In this document: one piece after another, positions 9,044-19,600 of the stretch | How positions within the stretch are numbered: the first letter of the stretch is position 1 | Layout of the letters: every line of letters begins with the position of its first letter | From: Vibrio campbellii CAIM 519 = NBRC 15631 = ATCC 25920 | GTDB lineage: Bacteria > Pseudomonadota > Gammaproteobacteria > Enterobacterales > Vibrionaceae | NCBI RefSeq assembly: GCF_002163755.1 | Contig: NZ_CP015863.1 | Coordinates: 1,550,001 to 1,614,000, forward strand | DNA: 64,000 bases | Reading direction: 5' to 3' | Position numbers and translations under genes: made by a program | Notes under the pieces: generated by a model | Told to the model about the DNA's origin: nothing | Databases searched by the model: none | Seen by the model: the letters and a program-made list of their open reading frames with translations, nothing else

Positions 9044-9913
9044 ATGGAATCGAAACAACTCAAACACTTTTTGGCGGTCGCGGAACACGGCAACATTACT
9101 CATGCAGCCAAGGCTTTGCACATTGCTCAGCCAGCGTTAAGCATTTCAATTAAGAAGTTCGAACAGTCTCTTGGTGTGACGCTGTTTCGCCGAGAAGAAA
9201 AGAAAATCAGCTTAACCAAAGAAGGGGAAACCTTGTTGGTTCACGCTAAGCGAGTAATTCAGCAGTTACACGATGCGCAGCTAGCGATTGATGAACTCAA
9301 AGGTTTAGCCAAAGGGGAAGTGCGCCTTGGTACGCCTTCAATGATGGGCAGCTACTTCTTTCCCCGAATTGTCATGGCGTTTAAGAGCCAGTATCCAGAT
9401 TTAAAGCTGACGCTGGTGGAGGCGGGCACTCAGTCTATCCGCCGAATGTTACTTAATGGACAGCTCGATATTGGCGTGATCAGCTGTGACGATGTACCAG
9501 ACGACTTAGAAACGGATCATCTGTTTACTAGCCAAATGGTTGCCGTCGTGGCTCCGGAACATGACTTAGCTCAGCGCAGTGCCATCACATTTGATCAGTT
9601 TTTCGAGCATGATTTGGTGATGTTCCAACATGGCTACTTCCACCGAGAATTCTTAGACCACGTCAGCGAAGGGCATGGCTTTACAATGAAGTCCTCATTT
9701 GAAACCAACTTGCTGCCGCTCATTCTGAGTATCGTTAAACAAGAATTTGCTATTACTGCGCTTCTTGAACTGGTGACACAACATGAACAGGGTGTGGTGG
9801 GTATTCCATTTGAACCAAGCGTTAAGCTCGACCTTGCACTCGCGTGGCGAAAACAAGGCTATTTATCCATTTCCGACCGTACTTTTATTGATTTTGTTAA
9901 GCGGTATGTTTGA
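9044..9913 (+). CDS. LysR-type regulator
   Basis: This 289-residue transcription factor has the N-terminal winged helix-turn-helix (MESKQLKHFLAVAEHGNITHAAKALHIAQPA, described in part only; the A-x-x-L-x-x-x-Q-P-A-L recognition segment is visible) and a periplasmic-binding-like effector domain from about residue 90. ATG 9044 replaces an in-frame TTG at 9023 because LysR proteins begin just before the LKHFLAVAE helix. It is divergent from the MFS exporter and most likely regulates it; the ligand is not predictable. CynR/CbbR-like relatives share this look. Confidence 0.88.
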   Translation: MESKQLKHFLAVAEHGNITHAAKALHIAQPALSISIKKFEQSLGVTLFRREEKKISLTKEGETLLVHAKRVIQQLHDAQLAIDELKGLAKGEVRLGTPSMMGSYFFPRIVMAFKSQYPDLKLTLVEAGTQSIRRMLLNGQLDIGVISCDDVPDDLETDHLFTSQMVAVVAPEHDLAQRSAITFDQFFEHDLVMFQHGYFHREFLDHVSEGHGFTMKSSFETNLLPLILSIVKQEFAITALLELVTQHEQGVVGIPFEPSVKLDLALAWRKQGYLSISDRTFIDFVKRYV

Positions 9914-10005
9914 GTTGAAATGTTCAGCTTTGTAAGGTTATTGTTACAAACTCTACTTGGATATTTAGTACAGGTTACGCTTGGTCTGCCTGCTAAATAC
10001 GTCCC

Positions 10006-10233
10006 TTAGTTGCTGTACATTTTCTCAAAGTTCTTTGGGTTCCAGCCAATCATGACTCGATCACCAATCTTGAGTACAGGTAGAGAGCGAGCACCCAGTG
10101 CGTCGAGCTCCTTGCGTCCGCGTTGCATTTTTGCGTTGCACAAGCGGTAGGTAATATTTTTCGAATCAAGATAACGTTGAGCATCTTTGCAGTGTGGGCA
10201 GTTGTCTTTGACGTAAAGAACGACACGTTTCAT
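10006..10233 (-). CDS. Glutaredoxin-like protein
   Basis: This 75-residue thiol-redox protein has a CPHC active site at residues 12-15 and the conserved cis-proline segment RSLPVLKIGD. It is the size of a minimal glutaredoxin/NrdH-like fold and should act in the cytosol on disulfides or glutathione adducts. A GAGAG site precedes the ATG. It is convergent with the LysR gene and divergent from the YgjP-like gene, so it is likely monocistronic. The 92 bases between it and the LysR gene show no clear terminator. Confidence 0.82.
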   Translation of the reverse strand: MKRVVLYVKDNCPHCKDAQRYLDSKNITYRLCNAKMQRGRKELDALGARSLPVLKIGDRVMIGWNPKNFEKMYSN

Positions 10234-10374
10234 TCAATTTCTCTCCATTATCGTCGGGAGGCGAAGTTTAGCGAGGTTTCGCAACAAAGGAAAGCTTGAG
10301 AAACCTAAGATGAAAGTCTTGCTCATATCAGGTATATTTAGCGCCTTTCTTTTGTCATAACAGACTTAATACGC

Positions 10375-10890
10375 ATGCATCCGTCACTTCGATATATTCA
10401 AGGTTATCCGCAGAACATTGTCGAGCAAGTCAGTTCACTCGTCGACAGTGGTAAACTGGTGCCTTGGTTCGAAAAACGCTACCCAGATAGACACCAAATC
10501 AAGAGCGAAAAGGCACTCTACGAATACGCAATAGCGATCAAAAATCGCTACATGAAGAAAGCCGCGCCAATTAGCAAAGTGGTCTACGATAAGAAAATTC
10601 ACGCGGTCAACAATGCGCTTGGTTTGCATAGCGTGATAAGTCGTAACCATGGTGGCAAGCTGAAATCGAAAAATGAGATTCGGATTGCGAACGTGTTTAA
10701 AGATGCACCTGAAGCGTTATTGCGCATGCTGGTGGTGCATGAGTTGGCACACACGCGTGAGAAAAACCACGACAAAGCCTTTTACCAACTGTGCTGTTAT
10801 ATGGAACCTGAGTATCACCAACTCGAATTTGATGCTCGTCTGTTTATGATTTACCTCGATTTAAAAGCGAATTCGAATGAAGACCAATAA
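10375..10890 (+). CDS. YgjP-like (DUF45/M48-type) metallopeptidase
   Basis: This 171-residue protein has the zinc motif HELAH at residues 122-126, followed by H132 in the EKNHDKAF segment, as in YgjP/DUF45 proteins related to WSS1-SprT-type metallopeptidases. The natural substrate is not known. There is no signal peptide, so it is cytosolic. It overlaps rlmF by 14 bases, implying co-translation with the rRNA methyltransferase; this pairing is the context I recall in vibrios. The start has little visible ribosome site. Confidence 0.8.
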   Translation: MHPSLRYIQGYPQNIVEQVSSLVDSGKLVPWFEKRYPDRHQIKSEKALYEYAIAIKNRYMKKAAPISKVVYDKKIHAVNNALGLHSVISRNHGGKLKSKNEIRIANVFKDAPEALLRMLVVHELAHTREKNHDKAFYQLCCYMEPEYHQLEFDARLFMIYLDLKANSNEDQ

Positions 10891-12043
10891 TCACAACGCG
10901 AAACAAGCTCAGACAAAAACGGCGAAGTCTAATCCGAGCAAAGAAGTCACCAAGATCAAACCAAAGCGTGTGAAAAACAAACCGACAGCAAAAGCTGCAA
11001 AAAGCACAGGTCTGAAAACTAACGCCGCTAACAAAAGCAGCGATGTGGAAGTGATCAAAACTGCTAAAAGTGGATTGTATGAGCGTAATGCACATCGCGG
11101 CCGTTATGATTTCAAAAAACTGATCGCAGCAGAGCCGCAGCTCAAATCATTTGTGATAAAGAATCCGAAAGGGGAAGACTCAATCAACTTCTCCGATCCA
11201 AAGGCCGTCAAGATGCTCAATAAAGCATTGCTGGCGGCGCACTATGATATTGAATATTGGGATATCCCTGATACTTACTTGTGCCCGCCAATTCCAGGGC
11301 GCGCGGATTACGTTCATCGTGTAGCGGAGTTGCTTGATGGTGAAGTAAAAGGCAAGTATGCGCACCATAAAGTGCGAGCGCTTGATGTCGGTGTTGGAGC
11401 AAACTGTATTTACCCAATCGTAGGTGTGACTCAATACGGATGGCATTACACGGGTAGCGATGTTGATCCGAAATCGATTGAATCAGCACGAGCAATCACA
11501 GAGCGTAATGCCTCGTTAAACGGTAAGATCGAACTGAGACAACAAACTAGTGAGTCCAATATTTACCGCGGTATAATCGAGCCAAACGATCGCTACGATA
11601 TTACGACTTGTAACCCGCCATTCCATCGTTCTGCTGAAGAGGCGGCGATGGGTAGTCAGCGTAAGCTGGATAATTTAAAAGCGAATCAGCGTAAAAAGGG
11701 CGTGAAGGTTCAAGCTCATCAAGCGAAAACGCCGCAAGTAAAAGCCAATAAACCAGCGCTTAACTTTGGTGGGCAAAATGCTGAGCTATGGTGTGAAGGT
11801 GGTGAAGCTGCATTCATCCGCAAAATGGCGAACGAAAGCCAAGCATTCAGTGCGCAAGTGCTTTGGTTTACCACGTTAATCTCAAAGAAAGACAATGTTC
11901 GTCCGATGCGTAAACAGCTCGAAAAGTTGGGTGTAAAAGCGATCCGAATAGTGGAAATGAGCCAAGGGCAAAAAGTCAGCCGTTTTATGGCTTGGTCGTA
12001 CATGGACAAAGCTCAGCGCAAAGCCTGGATTGAATTAAAGTAA
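10877..12043 (+). CDS. rlmF: 23S rRNA (adenine1618-N6) methyltransferase
   Basis: This 388-residue SAM-dependent methyltransferase modifies A1618 of 23S rRNA. A lysine- and asparagine-rich N-terminal tail of about 70 residues (lower complexity than in E. coli YbiN) precedes the conserved RGRYDF segment, the SAM-binding DVGVGANCIYP motif and the catalytic NPPF at residues 246-249. The long basic tail probably helps bind RNA. It overlaps the upstream peptidase gene by 14 bases and ends in a strong terminator that also marks the edge of the following accessory region. Confidence 0.93.
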   Translation: MKTNNHNAKQAQTKTAKSNPSKEVTKIKPKRVKNKPTAKAAKSTGLKTNAANKSSDVEVIKTAKSGLYERNAHRGRYDFKKLIAAEPQLKSFVIKNPKGEDSINFSDPKAVKMLNKALLAAHYDIEYWDIPDTYLCPPIPGRADYVHRVAELLDGEVKGKYAHHKVRALDVGVGANCIYPIVGVTQYGWHYTGSDVDPKSIESARAITERNASLNGKIELRQQTSESNIYRGIIEPNDRYDITTCNPPFHRSAEEAAMGSQRKLDNLKANQRKKGVKVQAHQAKTPQVKANKPALNFGGQNAELWCEGGEAAFIRKMANESQAFSAQVLWFTTLISKKDNVRPMRKQLEKLGVKAIRIVEMSQGQKVSRFMAWSYMDKAQRKAWIELK

Positions 12044-12071
12044 TTATTTAGAGAAAGCTATCCAAATAATT

Positions 12072-12105
12072 AAAAAATAGCACCATTTTGTTGGTGCTAT
12101 TTTTT
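12072..12105 (+). terminator. Terminator after rlmF
   Basis: A 14-bp A/T-flanked stem (12072-12085 with 12092-12105) has a 6-base loop, a GC-containing core and a terminal T-run. It is a typical intrinsic terminator, and the mirror A-run lets it work from the other strand too. Confidence 0.88.
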
Positions 12106-12434
12106 AACAAGAAATTTATTAATTTAATAGATATAAGTGTTTTATTTCTATTTGTGTCGGTTTGTGTAGTAAGGCTTCAAATTAAAATAATATGAGTATG
12201 ATATTTTAATGATGAGCTAGGTTATCTAAAAGGTAATGTAGTGGTTACTGAAGTTGGCATTCTATTATTTTTATTCGCTATAGTCTTTTTTATCTTTAAA
12301 TCGTTTTATATTTAATTACTATGCTTATTCTTGAACGCAATCACAACTATATATATTCAATTCTATTTTAGGATTTATTCCTTGAAAGGTGAGCGATAAA
12401 AAAGATAATCCACCTTCCCTAAAAGGAGGATTAA
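12106..12434. other. AT-rich intergenic leader
   Basis: This stretch has no credible reading frame. It is markedly AT-rich compared with the rlmF side, which fits the start of an acquired block and a silenced (H-NS-type) promoter region. A strong AAAAGGAGG ribosome site at its right end belongs to the next gene. Confidence 0.6.
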
Positions 12435-13406
12435 ATGAATAAATACAGTATCCTAGCAGCATTAATTATATCATCCCCAGTCTGTAGCCAGACGTTCTCT
12501 ATTACTCCCTCAGTAAAAACAGGGCTGCCTACCGTTTTAGAACAGCCAAATTTATATCAAGCACCTGTTTTTGATTTTTATGATTTCTCCGAAGGCTATC
12601 TAGAGCAGCGCGCTGAGTCTAGCGCTGAGCTTCCTATGTCCTTGAGCCATATTAACAGAGTTTGTATTCAAAATAGATTTAGTGAGATCGATAAAAGTGA
12701 AGGTTATGGTCAATCTGGTGTCTTGTTATACACCTACAAAACGGATGGCCGGGGAGAGAAGATTCATAACACAACAATAGGGGATAGAGCGCCGTTAGAA
12801 AATATCTCTGAACACTGCTTTGATGAATCAACGTGGGTGTACAAAAACTGGCTAGACGACGGTGCAATTGCTTTTACACCGTACAGCACAAAGTTCTCTT
12901 TCCTAGAAGACGTAAGAGTGGTGGTTGATGGAGAACTAGAATTGCCAGAAAATTCTACTCTGTTTGTTCAGTACTATTTTGACTTTATAAGTAAAGTGGG
13001 TTTCGACCAATCTGCCAGCTTTTATCACCCAAATGGTATAGCGAAACTTAAATCGATCATTATCGATGGCCTTGAGAATAACAACGAAAATATCATCATA
13101 CTGAAAAATATCGCTTTTGGTGTGGATACCTCTCTTTTTGATATTACGTTAATGTCTAATGATGAATTTATGAATAAACTTTTGAGCCTAGTGAAAAAGG
13201 TGGGTGGGAAAAACACCCTCAACTTTGAATCCCTCCGCATCATCAATGAATTTGAACTCGACGACAAGAAGTATATTAATGTTCAAAGAAAGGACCGGGT
13301 GTTAGGGCGGCTCATCACGGTTAATGAAGTTATCATCCTTCAAAAACATGGTAACCAATGGCTGATTGACATGCCTGAAAGCATTAACGATATGCTCTCA
13401 AAATAA
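12435..13406 (+). CDS. Secreted protein of unknown function
   Basis: I do not recognise this 323-residue protein. It starts with a short signal peptide (MNKYSILAALIISSPVCS) directed by a strong AAAAGGAGG site. The mature part has cysteines near residues 78 and 117 and mixed beta/alpha-looking sequence, with no repeat and no second membrane segment. It is the first gene of the accessory block, in the same direction as the giant toxin, but a hairpin and about 190 AT-rich bases separate them. It could be a cofactor or chaperone of the toxin; that is conjecture from position only. Confidence 0.7.
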   Translation: MNKYSILAALIISSPVCSQTFSITPSVKTGLPTVLEQPNLYQAPVFDFYDFSEGYLEQRAESSAELPMSLSHINRVCIQNRFSEIDKSEGYGQSGVLLYTYKTDGRGEKIHNTTIGDRAPLENISEHCFDESTWVYKNWLDDGAIAFTPYSTKFSFLEDVRVVVDGELELPENSTLFVQYYFDFISKVGFDQSASFYHPNGIAKLKSIIIDGLENNNENIIILKNIAFGVDTSLFDITLMSNDEFMNKLLSLVKKVGGKNTLNFESLRIINEFELDDKKYINVQRKDRVLGRLITVNEVIILQKHGNQWLIDMPESINDMLSK

Positions 13407-13414
13407 AAATATAG

Positions 13415-13440
13415 GCGGCAATCAATGGTATTGCCGCTTT
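13415..13440 (+). terminator. Probable terminator
   Basis: An 8-bp perfect stem (13415-13422 with 13430-13437) and 7-base loop are followed by TTT and an AT tract, 8 bases after the stop of the secreted protein. Confidence 0.6.
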
Positions 13441-13620
13441 ATAATTAAATTGTCATGATATTTCACATCTCTTCTTATATTTATTTTATCTATCACTTGT
13501 TGTCGTGACATTGTTAATTTGAAACTTCTAATATATTTGAATATTTCTTAAATTTATTGAATAGCTGCAAATAGTTTGTTAGTTATATAAATTCAGTTGC
13601 ATTTTATAAAACTAATTATT

Positions 13621-16600
13621 ATGAGAAAAAAACTATTAACGACAGCATTGGCTTCGGCTTTCATTAGCCCTTACTCGCTATCTAGCGAAGAAGGGAATGA
13701 TATCCATATATCAAACTCAGTTTATTCGTCCCTGACTTTCGAGGAAAGGCAGTATCAAGCTGGTTTTAACGCCTTCCTAAGCGCTATGCGTAGGACGCGA
13801 GATTCAATCTTAAACAGTCCAGCAAACAGGCGGCTGGTATCGGATATCAAATCAACATTGAGTAAAGAAGGACATTGGACGGTTAAAGCTCGCCAGCAAT
13901 ACATATTGTTGAAGTCGAACGTACATCAAGACTTTTACGATGCTTACTCTTCAACGAAACCTCCAGTCTTGGTGCCTCTGAATGTGGAGGAGAGTGAGGC
14001 TGTCTATCAAATGTTGCACCATCTCGATGCGTCTTCTTCCGATCTCATGATCAACGTTCAGGGATTTAGTGAACGTTCAATCTCAGAGGTTTCCAAATCA
14101 AGTTTTATCAGCAGCGCGACTTCTGCCCGTTTTATTCCGGAAACGTTTTATTCTGAGCCTGAATCGCAGTCTCTTTTCACGTCTCGAATTACCCTCAATT
14201 TTACCAAAGAGTACTTACCACAAGTGATTAGCGCTTTCGGCCATTTGTACTCTGGTGAAGTCGCAGATGTTGTTAGGCAGGCGAAAATTATGGCGCCAGC
14301 ATATTTTGGCTCATTGACGGACCAAGCTGTGTTGTATCTTGAGGGCGCGGACATCAAGAATGCTCAACGAGTCATCGACTTTTTAGCGCAACGTATTCCG
14401 GAACAAGCTTGGGTCGAACACACTCCATTGGGAATGGTTTCACTTGCTAAAGGTCGAAATTATTCAGAAAGTTCTCGCTTCGCTTTTTCCAGCCACGGTG
14501 GTGCAAGAGCGGTTGTTGCTACCGATGCGATTCTTGAAAACCTATTTGGCGGGGAGAGCCTAGCAATCTTGTTACCTGAGGCTCTCAGTGCTCATGGTTA
14601 TGATCCTGCGCGCATTCCTCTTCTTGATCCTGCTTTTGATTATAAGTCGGAGCAAATGGACTCAACGAGTGCGGCTTCAGATTTTATACGTGATCCACAA
14701 GGTTTCCTTAAAGCCCATACGTTAGACGTTACGCCACTTATCGGCGAGTACTCAGCGCACAAAGGCAAGCCAATGATGCAGTCTGGCACAGATGGATTCC
14801 AATTAGGTTTTGAAAGTAAGGAAATATCGCGAAGTAACAAGTTAAGAGTGATTGGCGAACCTTTGATGGACAATATGCCTTCGTTTGTCGATGTTGCTAA
14901 GTCTGCCAGAGTCGGCCAGGTTTTAGTGGCGGCCTCCAACAATGGAGGAACGATTGTTGTGGTCGATCAAGACGCTGATCACTATCGCATATACTTTGAC
15001 AAGCGTTCGCACGCCTACGCTCTGTACGATAATGTTGTTGCATTGCGAGATTTAAGTTCAGGGTATCGCGTTGGAGATGTGACCAAGTTTGATAAAGGAC
15101 TCGATGTTACCTTCTTTGTTTATAATGATAAAGGTTGGCAAAGCGTCGTACAGAAGCAGTCATTCAATAGTTTTAGTGACTTAGAGGTTCGCCGTACGGG
15201 CTCCACAACGGCGGTGCCTTTTATGCCAGTCGGTGAAAACTTAACTCAACTGTTTGAGCAAAATCGTACAAGCCTGCAGAAAGAGGTACTTGAGCTGGCA
15301 AAAAGGTTTGGTTTGTCTACGGCTCAGATTGAAGACCTACCTTATGACCCAATGGAAGCGAAAGTGTTAGAAACGCACTCAAGCTTAAAGCGGTGGAATG
15401 AGCTGAGAACTCAACTGAATAAGAAGATCTCAGCGCAGAGAAAATCGCTTGCTAGACAAAGAATTGCTGAGCTCGCCAAGTTAAAACTACCCGGTAACTC
15501 AAATAACGCACAATCGATGAAGAAGCTATCGTTACTGCGTGCCAGCTTGTTGGAGCTAGACAACAATGCTCAATCACTGATTACCTTGTCTGAGCAGGTC
15601 GATCAGATGTGGCTAAATGTACAACAAAAGTCAGAAAGTGGCCTAGGGCAGCTCATTGTTACAGACAACAGCCTAAGGACTGGCAATTTTGATAAGGGCC
15701 AAATACACCAACGTTTCTTGGTAAAAGAGAGAGCAATAAAAGATCTATCAGGCAGTAAAAAAGCCGCTTACGAGGACGGGTACAATAATTTTGAAGCGAT
15801 CTGGCTTCCTGATTACGACGATTCAATGACTCTGACGCAAAAGCAGCTATTGCTATTGGGATCTAATGATCTCGATGCTCGGCAGCAAGGAGCGCTAATT
15901 AGGCGAATCAGCAATCAGATTACAAAAGAGAATATCACGAAGAACTTAGATTTTACCGCTAAGTTTAATCAAGAAATGTCTCGTTTAGGTGGCCGAGTTG
16001 TCGCGAGCCTACCTCAAGGGTTTGTACTGACGCTGATGGGTGATGGCAGTGGGCGTTGTTACCCTCTGGTGCGCGCGATGTCTGTTGCGATGTCTCGGGG
16101 TACAGAGTCCATCCGAAACTTTTCTGACAAGCTGTTTATCGGTGCGGCAAACCCACATGATGCGGAAAGCCATTTCTTATTAGATGCACTTCGCAATCTG
16201 CACTCTAATTATGAAGCGAGAGAGAGCAGCCAAATGATCGGTCAACTCGACATTGCGGGCATTATAGCGGCTGTAGAACGTGGTCTTTCGGAGCAAGGAC
16301 AGGTCTCACTAGCGGTCAATACGAGTACACATTCTGTTGGTGTTGCTGCGATCAATGATATGGGACATAAGCGTTTTTATTTCTACGATCCTAACTTTGC
16401 CGTTGTTGAATTTTCTTCGTTGAAATCTCTCAAAAAAGCGTTAGAAGCACATTTTGTGGTTTATGAGATGGCGGAGTTCTATCTATCACTGGGGACCAAA
16501 GCTAACCCTGAATTCAACGTGCTAGCGATTGATACATCCAAAATGTCTCTAGTAGAAATTTTACCCGGCCAGCAGGTTTTCGACCTCTCTTCTTCAGAGC

Positions 16601-19600
16601 CGCTTAGCCCGGTGGGAGATGGAGATTCTATCGTTACTTTGAGCGACGAGGATTCCATAGTCACTATTGATGATGATGCATCTATCATGACGATTGACGA
16701 TGATGAATCCATTATCGTTTTAGAAAACTCAGAGAGTAAAGCACAACAGGATCTCGCTCTGAGAATGAATCTAACTAAAGTCAAAGCTTATGAGCATGCG
16801 AGCCTTTTATCTAATGCTGTAGAACGTGCGAGAACTCAGTATCGATTGCCAGAGGAGTGGTTACCAGTGATAGGGAGCATCGAGGAATCATCTCCCGGTT
16901 ATTCCGCTATCACTTTTGTTTCACCAGATGGGGCAATGGAACAAAGGGTACAAATTCAAGGGCGAGAGTTGGTCCAAGTGAGTGAGTATCTTCATGAGCA
17001 ATATGCAAACGTGAAGGCTCGCTTTGATCTTCGTACTGGCCAACGTGTTCGAACCTTTGAATTTGAAGACGTGCAAGGATTCGATGGTTTGAATGCGGGT
17101 TTTGCGGTTCAGTCGGTTATCACTTGGTTTCAAAACGAAAAAAGAGGCCAAATCTCGGGCGAGAAAACCAGTGCCTTACAGAAAGCGTTGGAGATTCACA
17201 GTTACGTTATGGCAGGACAAATCTCCCACGGCCTTCTGATGGATGCTCAGCACATGGTGAATTTATTTAAGGTTGCAGTAGCGACCGACGCTGAGCTTGT
17301 TAACGCCACAGTAAACAGTTTATCAGGTATTGCGAACCAGGGCGTTGGATTGGTATTTGGTGCTGTGAATGTCAGTTTGAGCGCTTATGAATTGGCCCAT
17401 GCGCAAAATGCTCAACAACAAGCAATTTTCGGTACTCAGCTTGGTTTCAATGCGGTCGGCACTGCGATCGGCGGGGCCGCTTTGGGCGCTGGTATTGCGG
17501 GAGCTTCTACGACTGCTTTAGTACTGGGAGAAGCTGGAGCCATCGTCGGTGGTTTAGCGGTTGGCTTTACTGCATTAGCAGAAGCATTTGGTGATATTGC
17601 AATGGATGCGCAACAAGTAGGGCACTACTTCTATCAAGTCGACAATGCTTACCGTGAAGGTGGATACCGTTATGATTCTGAGAAGAACGTTTTGTTGCCA
17701 ATTCCTGGCGCGGTCATTAACCAAATTGATTTATCAAGCGGGCAATTAGAGCTTGGTAGCCAAGCCCTTTACTCTTCCAAGCACGGTAAAACCGGGTCCG
17801 GTTGGTTAAACTACTTCTTTTGGGCGGGCGATCTACCAAAAGCATTGAGAGACAAGTCTAAGGCTTTACCGCTAAGAGAGCGCCTAGGCTATGGCTCGTT
17901 CGTTGGTATCGATGCCCACAGCTCCACATTAGTGCTGCCCGCAACAGGCAAGTCGTACATCGATTATGACTATGAAATCCTACCAGGCTCGACCACTAGG
18001 AACGACCAAGGATTCAGTATATTAAGATCGCTTGAAACGCATCTTGATTTCGACTTCGACTTTTACGTTTTCCCATCGGAATATGTCATACGCACTATGC
18101 GAGAGCAGTTCGTTCCGCACACGGTATCCGTAAAGCTGGGGGCTATGGAGCGTATTGCTGTCACGCCAGAGATTAAAGAGCTTGGCTTGAGAAAGCTGAC
18201 TTACCATCTGAGTGCTGAATCGGGTAAACAAGAATTGATTGTACAGCCGCACGCGAAATTCGTGCTTTCAGAAGACTCTGCAGCATCGATCAAGTGGGTA
18301 GTTGACGCGAGAGCTATTAAGGGAGCCACACCTGAAGTGACGAATGGTGTGTTGAAAATTGGAACCGTTACCCTTGATATCTCCTCGTTGAGCCAGTCAG
18401 TTGTCGAAGTGTTTACAGACCAAGGTGAAATCTGGCAAGTGGAAGACTTAACACTGTCGTTGATCGCAACAGACGCTCAAAAAGAAGAGAGCAGCTCTCA
18501 TGTTATTGAGCACCTTGAAGCGTTAGCTGAAAAGCATCAGCTTCTTGGTGATTATGTTGTTATCAATAATTATGAAGAAGCCGGAGAACCTCTTGGCACC
18601 GCTTATTACGACATTAATAATGATCGTGTGATAGTGAGCCGCGATGTTTCTGTCGAACTCTCGCAGCAAGCGCAATTGCTAACGGCAACCAGTGATGAAG
18701 CTTGGCTGTTTAATCAGCAGTATGGCTTATTATGGAAAGTTGATATTGCCACTGGCGAGATGACGGGCTTTTACACGTTATTCCAGCCGTCTAGGCCTTC
18801 TATCTCTGTCAGCTTCAATGCTTGGACGGAGGCGAACGTTGTTCATGTTGCTGCCACGTATCATATGCCTGATCAGTCGCAAATTAAATACCTGTACCGT
18901 TTAACGGAAGGCGGGTTAATGCTGACAGACATTCATGGCAATGAGCGGTTGTACCAAGCTCTTGTTGCGCCAGTCGATTCGGATCACAGACGCTTAATCT
19001 CGGATTCCATGAGCTCGAGCGAATTTGCACCATTTGATCTTTCGGCTTACGAGAAAATGCCAACACAATTGGCTGATACCGTTGAAGTTGCCGTTGAGGG
19101 TGAAACGCCAGTATGGAGCATTGTTGGTAAAGAAAAGGCAACAGTCGTGAGCACGTTACCTGCTATGGAAGAGCTCAAGCTGCTGCTTATCGATGAGGAT
19201 GTCGCGTATTTCTATAGTGAGAAAGAAAAATCTATTTACCTTCAAAAAGAGGGACGAATTAAAAACGTGACTCTAAAAGAAGGTGACAAGGTTACTGCCC
19301 ACGAGCATGTCTATATCGCGAGTGACAATGGCGAAATTCATGTGTTAACGCCTGAAGGTACGAAAAGCCTGATCGCAATTAACCAGCAATGGATGGAGCA
19401 GTATCAGTACAACTGGCAAGATACGTTGGTGACCAAATTTAACGGCACCAAACATCAGCTTATGATTTTTGGATTGTCAGATTTTGATGGTAAAGCTCTA
19501 AAAGCGTGGTATCTGCCGTCAAGTGAGCAGTTTGTTTTAATAGCAAACCAATGGAGCGATAAGCAACTAAAACTGGTTGGTAAGAAAGACGACCAATCTG

